NCBI GenBank assembly: GCA_026193295.1
Contig: JAPHSB010000507.1
Span: forward strand, 1 to 6,526
Length of the DNA: 6,526 nt
Direction of reading: 5' to 3'
DNA from: Lysobacterales bacterium
Lineage (GTDB): Bacteria; Pseudomonadota; Gammaproteobacteria; Xanthomonadales; SZUA-36
This document shows, one piece after another, positions 1 through 6,043 of this stretch. A program made the translations under genes and the position numbers. The notes below the pieces were generated by a model that was not told where the DNA came from, did not search any database, and worked only from the letters and a program-made list of their open reading frames with translations. Numbering within the stretch: position 1 is the stretch's first letter; each line of letters starts with the position of its first letter.

Positions 1-1
1 G

Positions 2-427
2 AACATTGTCAGGGAGAAGCTCGGTTACAAATACCACTGGGCCGTATCCGACTACTTGCAGCGGTCGGCGCGCCATATCGCCTCCAGGACGGATGTCGAA
101 CAGGCTTATGCCGTGGGCGAGGCGGCCGTTGAACTGGCGCTCCAGGGTAAGAGCGGAGTGATGCCGGTGATTAAGCGGGTGTCGAACAATCCCTATCGCT
201 GGAAAATTGGTGAGACATCGCTGGGTCGTGTTGCGAACCGCGAGAAAATGATGCCCAAAAACTATATCGCCGCCGATGGCTTCGGCATCACGCCCGCTGC
301 CCGCCGCTACCTGGCCCCGTTGATTCAGGGGGAAGACTATCCGCCCTATGATCGGGACGGCTTGCCGAAATACGTGCGCATGAAGAAGGTGCTGTTGCGC
401 AAGAAACTACCCGCCTTCAAAGTATGA
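2..427 (+). CDS. pfp: Pyrophosphate-dependent 6-phosphofructokinase, C-terminal part (5' end outside window)
   Basis: This is the last 141 residues of a PPi-dependent phosphofructokinase, which reversibly phosphorylates fructose 6-phosphate using pyrophosphate instead of ATP. The frame is open from base 2, so the TTG at 56 is an internal leucine codon and not a start. The segment GYKYHWAVSDYLQRSARHI, then VEQAYAVGEAAVELALQGK, and the tail with EKMMPKNYIAADGFGIT, PLIQGEDYPPY and DGLPKYV are characteristic of the proteobacterial PPi-PFK group; the catalytic part lies outside the window. Proteins of this group are roughly 400 residues, so about a third is visible. The enzyme is cytoplasmic and runs in both glycolysis and gluconeogenesis; in methanotrophs it also acts on sedoheptulose phosphates. 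It is followed by a strong terminator and then by hppA, which consumes the same PPi pool. Family assignment is by recognition of the conserved tail, not by a search. Confidence 0.88.
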   Translation, partial: NIVREKLGYKYHWAVSDYLQRSARHIASRTDVEQAYAVGEAAVELALQGKSGVMPVIKRVSNNPYRWKIGETSLGRVANREKMMPKNYIAADGFGITPAARRYLAPLIQGEDYPPYDRDGLPKYVRMKKVLLRKKLPAFKV

Positions 428-448
428 ACTAGGACGCGGTCTGCGTAG

Positions 449-478
449 CCGCAGGCGACCCATGGCCTGCGGTTTTTT
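449..478 (+). terminator. Rho-independent terminator after pfp
   Basis: A perfect 8-bp GC-rich stem (CCGCAGGC at 449-456 with GCCTGCGG at 465-472) encloses an 8-nt loop and is followed at once by six T residues (473-478). It starts 21 bases after the pfp stop codon. It should end pfp transcripts and so separate them from hppA. Confidence 0.85.
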
Positions 479-559
479 GGGACGGCCCTGAGCGGCATAG
501 CTTGGGGCTTGATTTGGCTCAGTTTTTCAGTATTTCTGGCAGCGCCGGGCCACAAAGTT

Positions 560-568
560 TGCTACCAT
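560..568 (+). promoter_or_regulatory. Possible extended -10 promoter for hppA
   Basis: TGCTACCAT at 560-568 fits an extended -10 element (TGn before a hexamer matching TATAAT at 4 of 6 positions). I see no good -35 box at the right distance. A transcript starting near 575 would have a leader of about 105 nt. A second weak candidate, TTGGTT at 623-628 with TAAAGA at 645-650 (16-bp spacer), would give a leader of only about 24 nt. Because a terminator lies upstream, hppA needs a promoter somewhere in 479-670, but neither candidate is strong. Confidence 0.3.
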
Positions 569-598
569 ACCGCGGCTTTGGCGGGCTGCTGCGCTACA

Positions 599-643
599 CG
601 GCCGCTTGCTGGCCGGCTCGAATTGGTTGATTCGGCCAACCAA
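599..643 (+). other. Inverted repeats in the hppA leader
   Basis: There are two small hairpins in a row. CGGCC (599-603) pairs with GGCCG (611-615) across 7 nt, and TTGGTTG (623-629) pairs with CAACCAA (637-643) across 7 nt. Neither is followed by a T run, so they are not intrinsic terminators. The second ends 25 bases before the hppA ribosome binding site (AGGAG, 669-673). It could be an operator with dyad symmetry or a leader structure, or it could be chance. Confidence 0.3.
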
Positions 644-680
644 ATAAAGAATTTATCCGGGGTTTAACAGGAGAATCACA

Positions 681-2696
681 ATGACGAATGATATGGCGCT
701 CTGGCTGGCGCTGGGGTCAGCGCTACTGGCTGTAATTTATGGCTTGCTGACCACCACCTGGGTGTTGGGTAAGCCCGCCGGCAACGAGAAAATGCAGGAG
801 ATTGCCGCGGCCATCCAGGAAGGCGCAAAGGCCTATATGAACCGGCAGTACACGACCATCGGTATCGTGGGCTTGGTTTTGTTCGTGGTCGTGGGCCTGA
901 CACTGCACTGGGTAACCGCTATTGGATTTGCCATCGGTGCCCTGTTCTCGGCCATGGCAGGCTACATTGGCATGTTCGTATCCGTGCGCGCCAATGTCCG
1001 CACTGCGGAAGCGGCCCGCGGCGGCGTCGCCCCGGCACTGAAAGTCGCGTTTCGCGGTGGCGCCATCACCGGCATGTTGGTCGTGGGCCTGGGCTTGCTG
1101 GGTGTGGCCGGCTACTACGCGATCCTGCAGAGCATGGGTTACAGCCAGGATGATGCGATCCACGCCCTGGTCGGCCTGGCCTTCGGCGGCTCGCTGATCT
1201 CGATCTTCGCGCGACTGGGTGGCGGCATTTTCACGAAGGGCGCCGATGTCGGTGCGGATCTGGTGGGTAAGGTGGAAGCCGGCATCCCTGAAGATGATCC
1301 ACGCAACCCGGGCGTAATCGCTGACAACGTGGGCGACAACGTCGGCGACTGCGCCGGCATGGCGGCGGACCTGTTCGAAACCTATGCCGTGACCCTGGTG
1401 GCCACCATGCTGCTGGGCAGCCTGACGGCCAGCGCCCTCGGTCCCAACGCGGTGATTTACCCGATGGTGCTCGGCGGCCTCTCCATCATCGCCTCGGTAC
1501 TGGGCACCTTCGTCGTCAGCACCAAGGAGGGTGGCAAGATCATGAGCGCCCTGTACAAGGGCGTCATCGCCTCCGGCGTGCTGGCGGCCATCGCCTTCTA
1601 TCCCGTGACCAAGGCGATGATGGGTGACGATGCGCAGCACTTGTATTATGCGGCCCTGATCGGCCTGGCTCTGACTGCCGCGATGGTGGCCATCACCGAG
1701 TACTACACCGGCACGGAATTCAGCCCGGTGAGGAAAGTAGCGGCCGCCTCGACGACCGGTCACGCGACGAACATCATCGCCGGCCTGGGCGTCTCGATGA
1801 AAGCCACCGCCCTGCCGGTGATCGCGGTCTGCGCTTCGATCTGGGGCGCCCATGAACTGGCCGGCCTCTATGGTATCGCCATCGCGGCAACCACCATGTT
1901 GTCCATGACCGGCATGATCGTGGCGCTCGACGCCTTCGGCCCGATCACGGACAACGCGGGCGGCATCGCCGAGATGGCCAATCTTCCGCCCGAGGTACGC
2001 AATACGACCGACGCGCTGGACGCGGTGGGCAATACCACCAAGGCCGTGACCAAGGGCTACGCCATCGGTTCGGCGGGCCTGGCCGCGTTGGTGCTGTTTG
2101 CTGACTACGTCAACAGCCTGGAGAAAGCCGGTATCGAGGGCCTGACCTTTGACCTGTCTAACCACCTGGTGATCATCGGTCTGTTCATCGGCGGCCTGAT
2201 ACCTTACCTGTTTGGGGCGCTTGCGATGGAAGCCGTAGGCCGCGCCGCGAGCTCGGTGGTTGAAGAGGTGCGCCGCCAGTTCCGGGAGATACCCGGCATC
2301 ATGGAAGGCACGACCAAACCGGACTACTCCCGTGCGGTCGACATGCTGACCAAGGCCGCCATCAAGGAAATGATCATTCCGTCGCTGCTACCGCTGCTGG
2401 TGCCGATCGTGGTTGGCAAACTGCTGGGTCCGCAGGCGCTGGGCGGCCTGCTGGTCGGCACGATCGTCACTGGCCTGTTCGTGGCCATCTCCATGACCAC
2501 CGGCGGCGGCGCCTGGGATAACGCCAAGAAGTACATCGAGGACGGCAACTTCGGCGGCAAAGGCACCGACGCACACGCCGCGGCCGTGACCGGCGACACC
2601 GTAGGTGACCCTTACAAGGACACCGCCGGCCCCGCGATCAACCCACTGATCAAGATCATCAACATCGTAGCGCTGCTGATCGTGCCGCTGCTCTGA
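681..2696 (+). CDS. hppA: K+-insensitive membrane-bound H+-translocating pyrophosphatase
   Basis: This integral membrane pump hydrolyses PPi to two phosphates and moves protons across the cytoplasmic membrane. It has 671 residues, within the usual bacterial range, and an almost wholly hydrophobic multi-span pattern (about 16 helices expected). The PPi/Mg-binding motif DVGADLVGKVE lies at 189-199, followed by DNVGDNVGDCAGMAADLFE at 215-233. A second acidic set is DNAGGIAEM at 424-432, and a third is the C-terminal GDTVGDPYKDTAGPAINPL at 638-656. GNTTKAVTKG at 450-459 carries Lys454 and Thr457, the pair that marks the K+-independent class (K+-dependent enzymes have Ala and Gly there). The ATG at 681 is preferred over the ATG four codons on because AGGAG (669-673) lies 7 nt before it. 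It is probably transcribed alone: a terminator precedes it and another follows. It shares PPi as substrate with the upstream phosphofructokinase. Confidence 0.97.
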   Translation: MTNDMALWLALGSALLAVIYGLLTTTWVLGKPAGNEKMQEIAAAIQEGAKAYMNRQYTTIGIVGLVLFVVVGLTLHWVTAIGFAIGALFSAMAGYIGMFVSVRANVRTAEAARGGVAPALKVAFRGGAITGMLVVGLGLLGVAGYYAILQSMGYSQDDAIHALVGLAFGGSLISIFARLGGGIFTKGADVGADLVGKVEAGIPEDDPRNPGVIADNVGDNVGDCAGMAADLFETYAVTLVATMLLGSLTASALGPNAVIYPMVLGGLSIIASVLGTFVVSTKEGGKIMSALYKGVIASGVLAAIAFYPVTKAMMGDDAQHLYYAALIGLALTAAMVAITEYYTGTEFSPVRKVAAASTTGHATNIIAGLGVSMKATALPVIAVCASIWGAHELAGLYGIAIAATTMLSMTGMIVALDAFGPITDNAGGIAEMANLPPEVRNTTDALDAVGNTTKAVTKGYAIGSAGLAALVLFADYVNSLEKAGIEGLTFDLSNHLVIIGLFIGGLIPYLFGALAMEAVGRAASSVVEEVRRQFREIPGIMEGTTKPDYSRAVDMLTKAAIKEMIIPSLLPLLVPIVVGKLLGPQALGGLLVGTIVTGLFVAISMTTGGGAWDNAKKYIEDGNFGGKGTDAHAAAVTGDTVGDPYKDTAGPAINPLIKIINIVALLIVPLL

Positions 2697-2721
2697 TCTG
2701 ATCCACTGCAAAAGCGTTAGC

Positions 2722-2751
2722 AAAAAGGCGCCGGAATTCCGGCGCCTTTTT
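2722..2751. terminator. Bidirectional intrinsic terminator between convergent genes
   Basis: A perfect 30-bp palindrome: five A, then GGCGCCGGAATTCCGGCGCC, then five T. On either strand it reads as a GC-rich stem with a short AATT loop followed by a T run. It lies 25 bases after the hppA stop (+ strand) and 71 bases past the end of the M48 peptidase gene (- strand), so it can serve both. Confidence 0.93.
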
Positions 2752-2764
2752 CGTTGCTGAGGTC

Positions 2765-2778
2765 GGGCCTCTTGGCCC
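2765..2778. repeat. Small hairpin, GGGCC-TCTT-GGCCC
   Basis: A perfect 5-bp GC stem (2765-2769 with 2774-2778) with a 4-nt loop, directly touching the REP-like unit that follows. Two wider inverted repeats overlap it: GTCGGGC (2762-2768) with GCCCGAC (2811-2817), and GCTGAG (2756-2761) with CTCAGC (2807-2812). These could fold the whole REP region into one larger structure, though not all at once. Confidence 0.4.
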
Positions 2779-2803
2779 TAGGACCGAATTCATTCGGGAA
2801 TCA
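2778..2803 (+). repeat. REP-like palindromic unit A (single copy)
   Basis: This 26-base unit matches the unit at 3739-3764 at 23 of 26 positions. Its core is a hairpin, CCGAA (2784-2788), TTCA loop, TTCGG (2793-2797), preceded by CTAGGA where the other copies have GTAGGA. REP elements of many gammaproteobacteria begin with a GTAG tetranucleotide; here the first base has changed. It lies between the convergent hppA and M48 genes, a usual place for REPs, and ends 19 bases before the M48 stop codon. Confidence 0.65.
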
Positions 2804-2822
2804 ATGCTCAGCCCGACAAACT

Positions 2823-3656
2823 TCAATTCAGCGCAGTGACGGATTGCACCGGATGCGAAGGCCGCGGCGTATCCGCCCGGTAATACGGCTCCATTTCCGG
2901 CCCCAGACCGGCCAGCGCCTTCTCGCGGTTCTCGGGGTTGGGATGGGTGCTGAGGAACTGGGGTGGTTGCCCGCCGGGCAGGCTGTTCATCTTGCGCCAC
3001 AGGGTGACGGCGGCGGCGGGGTTGTAGCCGGCCTTGGCAGCCAGCTCGATGCCGATGCGATCGGCCTCGGTTTCCGCGGTGCGGCTGTTCGGCATGGTTA
3101 CTGCGAGAGCAGCCGCAGCGGCCGCGCCGGCCATCGCCGCGCCTTTGTTGTCCGCCGCGATGCCTACCGCCACCACGCCGATGCTGCTGGCCATGGCAAC
3201 TGACATCTTTTCCGCGGTGTGGTTGGCCAACGCATGCCCGATCTCGTGGCCCATGACCTGGGCGATCTCGTCGTCGCTGGGCTTGATCTGGTCGATCAGC
3301 CCGGTATAAATGGCCATGCGCCCGCCGGCCATGCACCAGGCGTTGACCGTTTCCGGATCTTCGATAACCGCCACGCTCCAGTCCCACTTGGCCGAGTCGG
3401 GGCGCATGACAATGGCCTGTGCCACGAGCCGCTCTGTAATGCCATTGACGCGCCGGATCAGTGCCTTGTCGCTGGAAAGCTTGCCCTCCTGCTTGAGTTT
3501 GCCGACCTCCTGCACATACGCCTGGGCGGACGAAGCAATGGCCGAATCCTCTGATACCAGCATCAGCTGGCGCCGCCCGGTGGGGCTGGTGGCGCAGGCG
3601 GCGAGCAATGCAGAGACGAGCAGAACGGCAGTGGTGCGATGGAGTGAGTAAGACAT
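2823..3656 (-). CDS. M48 family zinc metallopeptidase, outer-membrane lipoprotein type
   Basis: This is a predicted periplasmic-face metallopeptidase of the M48 group (relatives include YggG/LoiP, BepA and mitochondrial OMA1), likely acting in envelope protein quality control. The first 21 residues form a lipoprotein signal: a basic start, a hydrophobic run, then the lipobox LAAC with Cys21. Ala follows the Cys, so outer-membrane sorting is expected. The zinc motif HEIGH is at 137-141, followed by a hydrophobic alanine-rich stretch (about 150-187) and the third ligand in EADRIG (Glu197). STHPNPENR near 236-244 is a typical C-terminal M48 feature. I chose the ATG at 3656 (277 aa) because GGTGA (3669-3665) sits 8 nt before it; the GTG at 3668 would add four residues and has no ribosome binding site. 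The gene is downstream of the DUF1611-like gene on the same strand but separated by a REPIN-like element, so it may have its own promoter. The substrate is unknown. Confidence 0.92.
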   Translation of the reverse strand: MSYSLHRTTAVLLVSALLAACATSPTGRRQLMLVSEDSAIASSAQAYVQEVGKLKQEGKLSSDKALIRRVNGITERLVAQAIVMRPDSAKWDWSVAVIEDPETVNAWCMAGGRMAIYTGLIDQIKPSDDEIAQVMGHEIGHALANHTAEKMSVAMASSIGVVAVGIAADNKGAAMAGAAAAAALAVTMPNSRTAETEADRIGIELAAKAGYNPAAAVTLWRKMNSLPGGQPPQFLSTHPNPENREKALAGLGPEMEPYYRADTPRPSHPVQSVTALN

Positions 3657-3664
3657 TTCGTGGT

Positions 3665-3669
3665 TCACC
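3665..3669 (-). promoter_or_regulatory. Ribosome binding site choosing the M48 peptidase start
   Basis: GGTGA on the - strand is complementary to the 16S anti-Shine-Dalgarno end and stands 8 nt before the ATG at 3656. The GTG inside this site, at 3668, is the start of the longest open frame but is itself part of the binding site, which argues for the ATG. Confidence 0.6.
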
Positions 3670-3738
3670 AGGGAAAAGGTCCAGGATGGAACACTCTCTC
3701 ATCGACAGGAAATGAATGCAATTGGCCGCCGGTCCGGG

Positions 3739-3808
3739 GTAGGACCGACTTCATTCGGGATTCACACGGTCGCTCCCAAAGCCATCCCGAACCGAAGTTC
3801 GGTCCTAC
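3739..3808. repeat. REPIN-like inverted pair of GTAG REP units (B and C)
   Basis: Two REP-like units face each other. Unit B (+ strand, 3739-3764) and unit C (- strand, 3808-3784) share the 10-base end GTAGGACCGA and the inner block TTCGGGAT, giving perfect inverted repeats of 10 bp (3739-3748 with 3799-3808) and 8 bp (3754-3761 with 3784-3791). Unit C folds as CCGAAC, TTCG loop, GTTCGG, a perfect 6-bp stem with a stable tetraloop; unit B has the looser CCGA-CTTCAT-TCGG. The spacer 3765-3783 is not repeated elsewhere in the window. GTAG-headed REPs are mobilised by REP-associated tyrosine transposases (RAYTs) coded elsewhere in the genome; none is in this window. The outer edge of unit C overlaps the stop codon of the gene to its right. 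Confidence 0.75.
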
Positions 3809-4824
3809 AACTCCAGCGCCTGCTTGAGGAGTTCGACCAGTTCGGGATAGGTGTTGCGGTCCAGCAGGTTCAGCGCCAGGTGTCCTGAAAGCTCGCGCAC
3901 CAGCCCGATCGCAGCCACGGTATTGGCGGCGGGGCCGGTCACCAGGTCCGCGCGCAGGCCCGGGCCATATGCGGTTTGTACGCCCAGGACGGCGTAAGGA
4001 TCGGAGGCGCACAGCACGGTGAAGTGGGCCAGGTCGCGCAAATATTCTACGACGGTGGCGCCGTTGTAAGGCTCCAGTGGCGAAGCACCGGCTTCGGCCA
4101 CCAGAACCTGCGCCTCGCAGGCGGCAATCTTGGAGAGCATGATTTCGAAGGCGGGCCGAAAGCGCTCCTCGGAGCAGACCGTGGACGGCAGACCCGCGTC
4201 GACGAAATCGACGACACAACGGGCACCGGCATCGCGGAATTTGAGGATATCGCGGTAGCGCGCAGCGCCGCTCAGCTTGGCGGCAACGACGTCTACCCCA
4301 AGGTAGGTCAGGGCACGAATGATGACTTGCGCGGCCGTGGTTTTGCCCGACGACATGGAGGTGCCGATGACCAGAACCACCGGGATTTCCAGCGCCCGCG
4401 ACGGGGCAGCCGTGACGAAGTCCTTCATGTTCAGCTTGGCGCCGTTACGGGTCACGTGACCAAGATAGTCGAGGCGCATCAGCTCCGGCAGCATGGGCGA
4501 AATGGAGGTGGCGCGGCCCAGCAAGCCGGCGCTGGTCAGGGCGTCCAACTGCAGGTCGTCACGGGTGGCGCGCCAATCACCGACGCCCTCGAGCGTCGCC
4601 GCGCGCTTCCCCAGCGCACCCACCAGCAGATCTCCGCGAACCAGGTCGGCCATGCGGCCGGTCTTGGTCTCACATTCGTAGAGGCGGTTGCGCTCGCCGA
4701 CCACCCGGCCGACCACGAAATCACCGGTCGACCACTCGGCGCGGTCCAGCTTGCTCGTGTCGAAAGGCGTAATCCACATATTCGAACAACGCGTGACCGA
4801 CGTATAAAAGTAGTGTGGCTTCAT
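3805..4824 (-). CDS. Two-domain P-loop NTPase-like protein of unknown function (DUF1611/BioD-like)
   Basis: I do not recognise a proven function for this 339-residue protein. The N-terminal part (about 17-135) is a beta-rich domain with the segments GDLLVGALGKRAATLEGVGDW (64-84) and YLGHVTRNGAKLNMKDF (120-136). The C-terminal part (about 148-339) begins with a Walker A loop, GTSMSSGKTT at 154-163 with Lys161. It continues with AAKLSGAARYRDILKFRDAGA (181-201), VDFVDAGLPST (205-215) and VLVAEAGASPLEPYNG (240-255), the last in the place where a Walker B strand would be but with Glu244. This layout resembles the DUF1611 and dethiobiotin-synthetase-like ATPases; one DUF1611 member, DgcN, is a D-glutamate N-acetyltransferase. 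There is no signal peptide, so it is cytoplasmic. Its ATG overlaps the stop of the M20 peptidase gene (ATGA, 4821-4824), which implies translational coupling, and no strong ribosome binding site is seen. Its stop codon lies in a REP unit. The NTPase reading is fair; the reaction is unknown. Confidence 0.85.
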   Translation of the reverse strand: MKPHYFYTSVTRCSNMWITPFDTSKLDRAEWSTGDFVVGRVVGERNRLYECETKTGRMADLVRGDLLVGALGKRAATLEGVGDWRATRDDLQLDALTSAGLLGRATSISPMLPELMRLDYLGHVTRNGAKLNMKDFVTAAPSRALEIPVVLVIGTSMSSGKTTAAQVIIRALTYLGVDVVAAKLSGAARYRDILKFRDAGARCVVDFVDAGLPSTVCSEERFRPAFEIMLSKIAACEAQVLVAEAGASPLEPYNGATVVEYLRDLAHFTVLCASDPYAVLGVQTAYGPGLRADLVTGPAANTVAAIGLVRELSGHLALNLLDRNTYPELVELLKQALEL

Positions 4825-6029
4825 GACATAGGGGTCTCAGGACGGTCGCTGTTCAGGGGCGGCGCCATCAGCAGCAGTGCCAACAGGGCCGTGCGCTCCA
4901 GCGTGGGCGCGAGCCGCAGGTGTTCGTGGCGGGCATGCGCGCCGTCGCCGACAGCCCCCAAGCCGTCCAGGGTGGCCGTGAACTGACTCGTGAAGTTACC
5001 ATCCGAGCCGCCACCGGCCAGCGCCTCTTCGAGTTGCAGCCCCATTTCCTCGCCCAGCCGGCAGGCCATTTGCCAGAGCTGCCGATTTGCGGGTGTGCGC
5101 TCCATGGCGGGGCGCCCGAACCCGCCCTCGACGGTCAGCGAGGTGCCGGAAGTGGCCGGTTGCAGGTTCCGTATCGCCGCTTCGACGCGCTGTGCGTCGT
5201 CCTGCGAGGCCACACGCACGTCGACCACGGCCTGGCTGCGCGGCGCGACCACGTTGGGCCTGAGGCCGCCATCGATGGTGCCGACGTTCACGGTGATGCC
5301 GCGTTCGAGATCGTTCATGGCGAACAGGGTCTGGATGACGTGGGCCAGTTCGAGGATGGCGCTGGCGCCGGCGCCGGGGTCCAGCCCCGCGTGGGCCGCT
5401 TCCCCCTGCACGGTTACCGTGAAGCGCCCGATGGCCTTGCGTGCCGTTTTCAGCAGGCCGGCGGGTCCCAGCGACGGTTCAAGGACCAGCACCCGGTCCA
5501 TGCACACCGCGAGCTTTTCGATGTAGCGCCGGCTTTCCCTGCTACCGATTTCCTCGTCGGAATTCAGGAAAACATGCGGAACGACCTCCGGCTCCAGGCC
5601 GAAGTGACGCAGTGCGTCCAGCGCCAACAGGGCCTGGGCGACACCACCTTTCATGTCGTAGACGCCGGGGCCGCGGACCGTGTCATCTTCGGCTTCGTAG
5701 GGCATCCCGTCGAGCGTGCCCAGCGGCCAGACCGTGTCGTAGTGCCCCAGCAGAAGCTGTGCCGGTGCACCGTGGTGCCGGCAGGCCGGGCGGCCGTGGA
5801 GCATACCGCCGCTGTCGTGGCCCGGGATACGGTGCACCGCGAAGCCGAGCTGCTCCAGCTCCTGCGCGATGATCTCGCGGATTTCCAGCTGGGCGGCGGG
5901 CACCGTGGAGGGTGACTCGACCGTCGTCATGCACTGCAGCAAGCGCAGCAGGTCTTCGCGCTGACCCCGCAGGTGACGGAGGAGCTCGACCGCAGTCGGA
6001 GGAGTCGCCTGGTTCATCTGCCGGCGCAC
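4821..6029 (-). CDS. M20 family zinc carboxypeptidase (glutamate carboxypeptidase/CPG2-like)
   Basis: This is a two-zinc amidohydrolase that should remove a C-terminal amino acid (glutamate-like in CPG2) from a peptide or acyl-amino acid. Counting from the GTG at 6029 (402 aa), all metal and catalytic residues are present: His96 and Asp98 in GHYDTVWPLG, bridging Asp125 in GPGVYDMKGG, catalytic Glu159 and Glu160 in DEEIGS, Glu184 in LEPS, and His365 in GDGAHARHEHL. The dimerisation domain insert shows GEAAHAG (209-215) and GGLRPNVVAP (254-263), and GGGSDGNFTS (339-348) follows. There is no signal peptide, so unlike CPG2 itself it should be cytoplasmic. Start choice: AGGTGA (6043-6038) stands 8 nt before the GTG at 6029; the GTG at 6041 lies inside that site, and the ATG at 6017 has only a weak site. 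It is the middle gene of the operon, abutting the flavin reductase-like gene and overlapping the P-loop gene by 4 bases. The exact substrate cannot be read from the sequence. Confidence 0.93.
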   Translation of the reverse strand: MRRQMNQATPPTAVELLRHLRGQREDLLRLLQCMTTVESPSTVPAAQLEIREIIAQELEQLGFAVHRIPGHDSGGMLHGRPACRHHGAPAQLLLGHYDTVWPLGTLDGMPYEAEDDTVRGPGVYDMKGGVAQALLALDALRHFGLEPEVVPHVFLNSDEEIGSRESRRYIEKLAVCMDRVLVLEPSLGPAGLLKTARKAIGRFTVTVQGEAAHAGLDPGAGASAILELAHVIQTLFAMNDLERGITVNVGTIDGGLRPNVVAPRSQAVVDVRVASQDDAQRVEAAIRNLQPATSGTSLTVEGGFGRPAMERTPANRQLWQMACRLGEEMGLQLEEALAGGGSDGNFTSQFTATLDGLGAVGDGAHARHEHLRLAPTLERTALLALLLMAPPLNSDRPETPMS

Positions 6030-6037
6030 GGGGCCTG

Positions 6038-6043
6038 TCACCT
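6038..6043 (-). promoter_or_regulatory. Ribosome binding site for the M20 gene, overlapping the upstream stop codon
   Basis: AGGTGA on the - strand includes the last two bases of the TAG stop (6044-6042) of the flavin reductase-like gene. It lies 8 nt before the GTG at 6029, which makes that the best-supported start. A ribosome finishing the upstream gene would be placed directly on this site. Confidence 0.5.

Noticed and set aside
56..58. TTG at 56 as a start codon for a short gene.
   Set aside because: The frame is open upstream to the window edge and the upstream residues continue the conserved phosphofructokinase sequence.
346..555. A 69-codon - strand frame across the pfp end and terminator.
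   Set aside because: It covers the terminator hairpin and the end of pfp, and has no ribosome binding site or motif that I can see.
723..2165. A 480-codon open frame on the - strand, opposite hppA.
   Set aside because: It is fully antisense to a certain gene, is rich in His, Gly, Gln and Arg with no recognisable domain, and is the usual by-product of GC-rich third positions on the other strand.
2659..3702. A 347-codon - strand frame overlapping the M48 gene in another phase.
   Set aside because: It is Arg/Gly/His-rich without domains and runs across the terminator palindrome and the REP region; the M48 frame has a signal peptide and an intact zinc site.
3669..3738. A sigma-70 promoter for the M48 gene.
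   Set aside because: TTGCAT is present on the - strand as a possible -35, but nothing resembling TATAAT stands 16-18 bases after it, so I do not list it.
3976..4986. Long + strand frames opposite the P-loop and M20 genes (3976-4986 and 4920-5915).
   Set aside because: Both lie antisense to well-supported genes and have low-complexity, Arg/Gly/His-rich translations with no motif.
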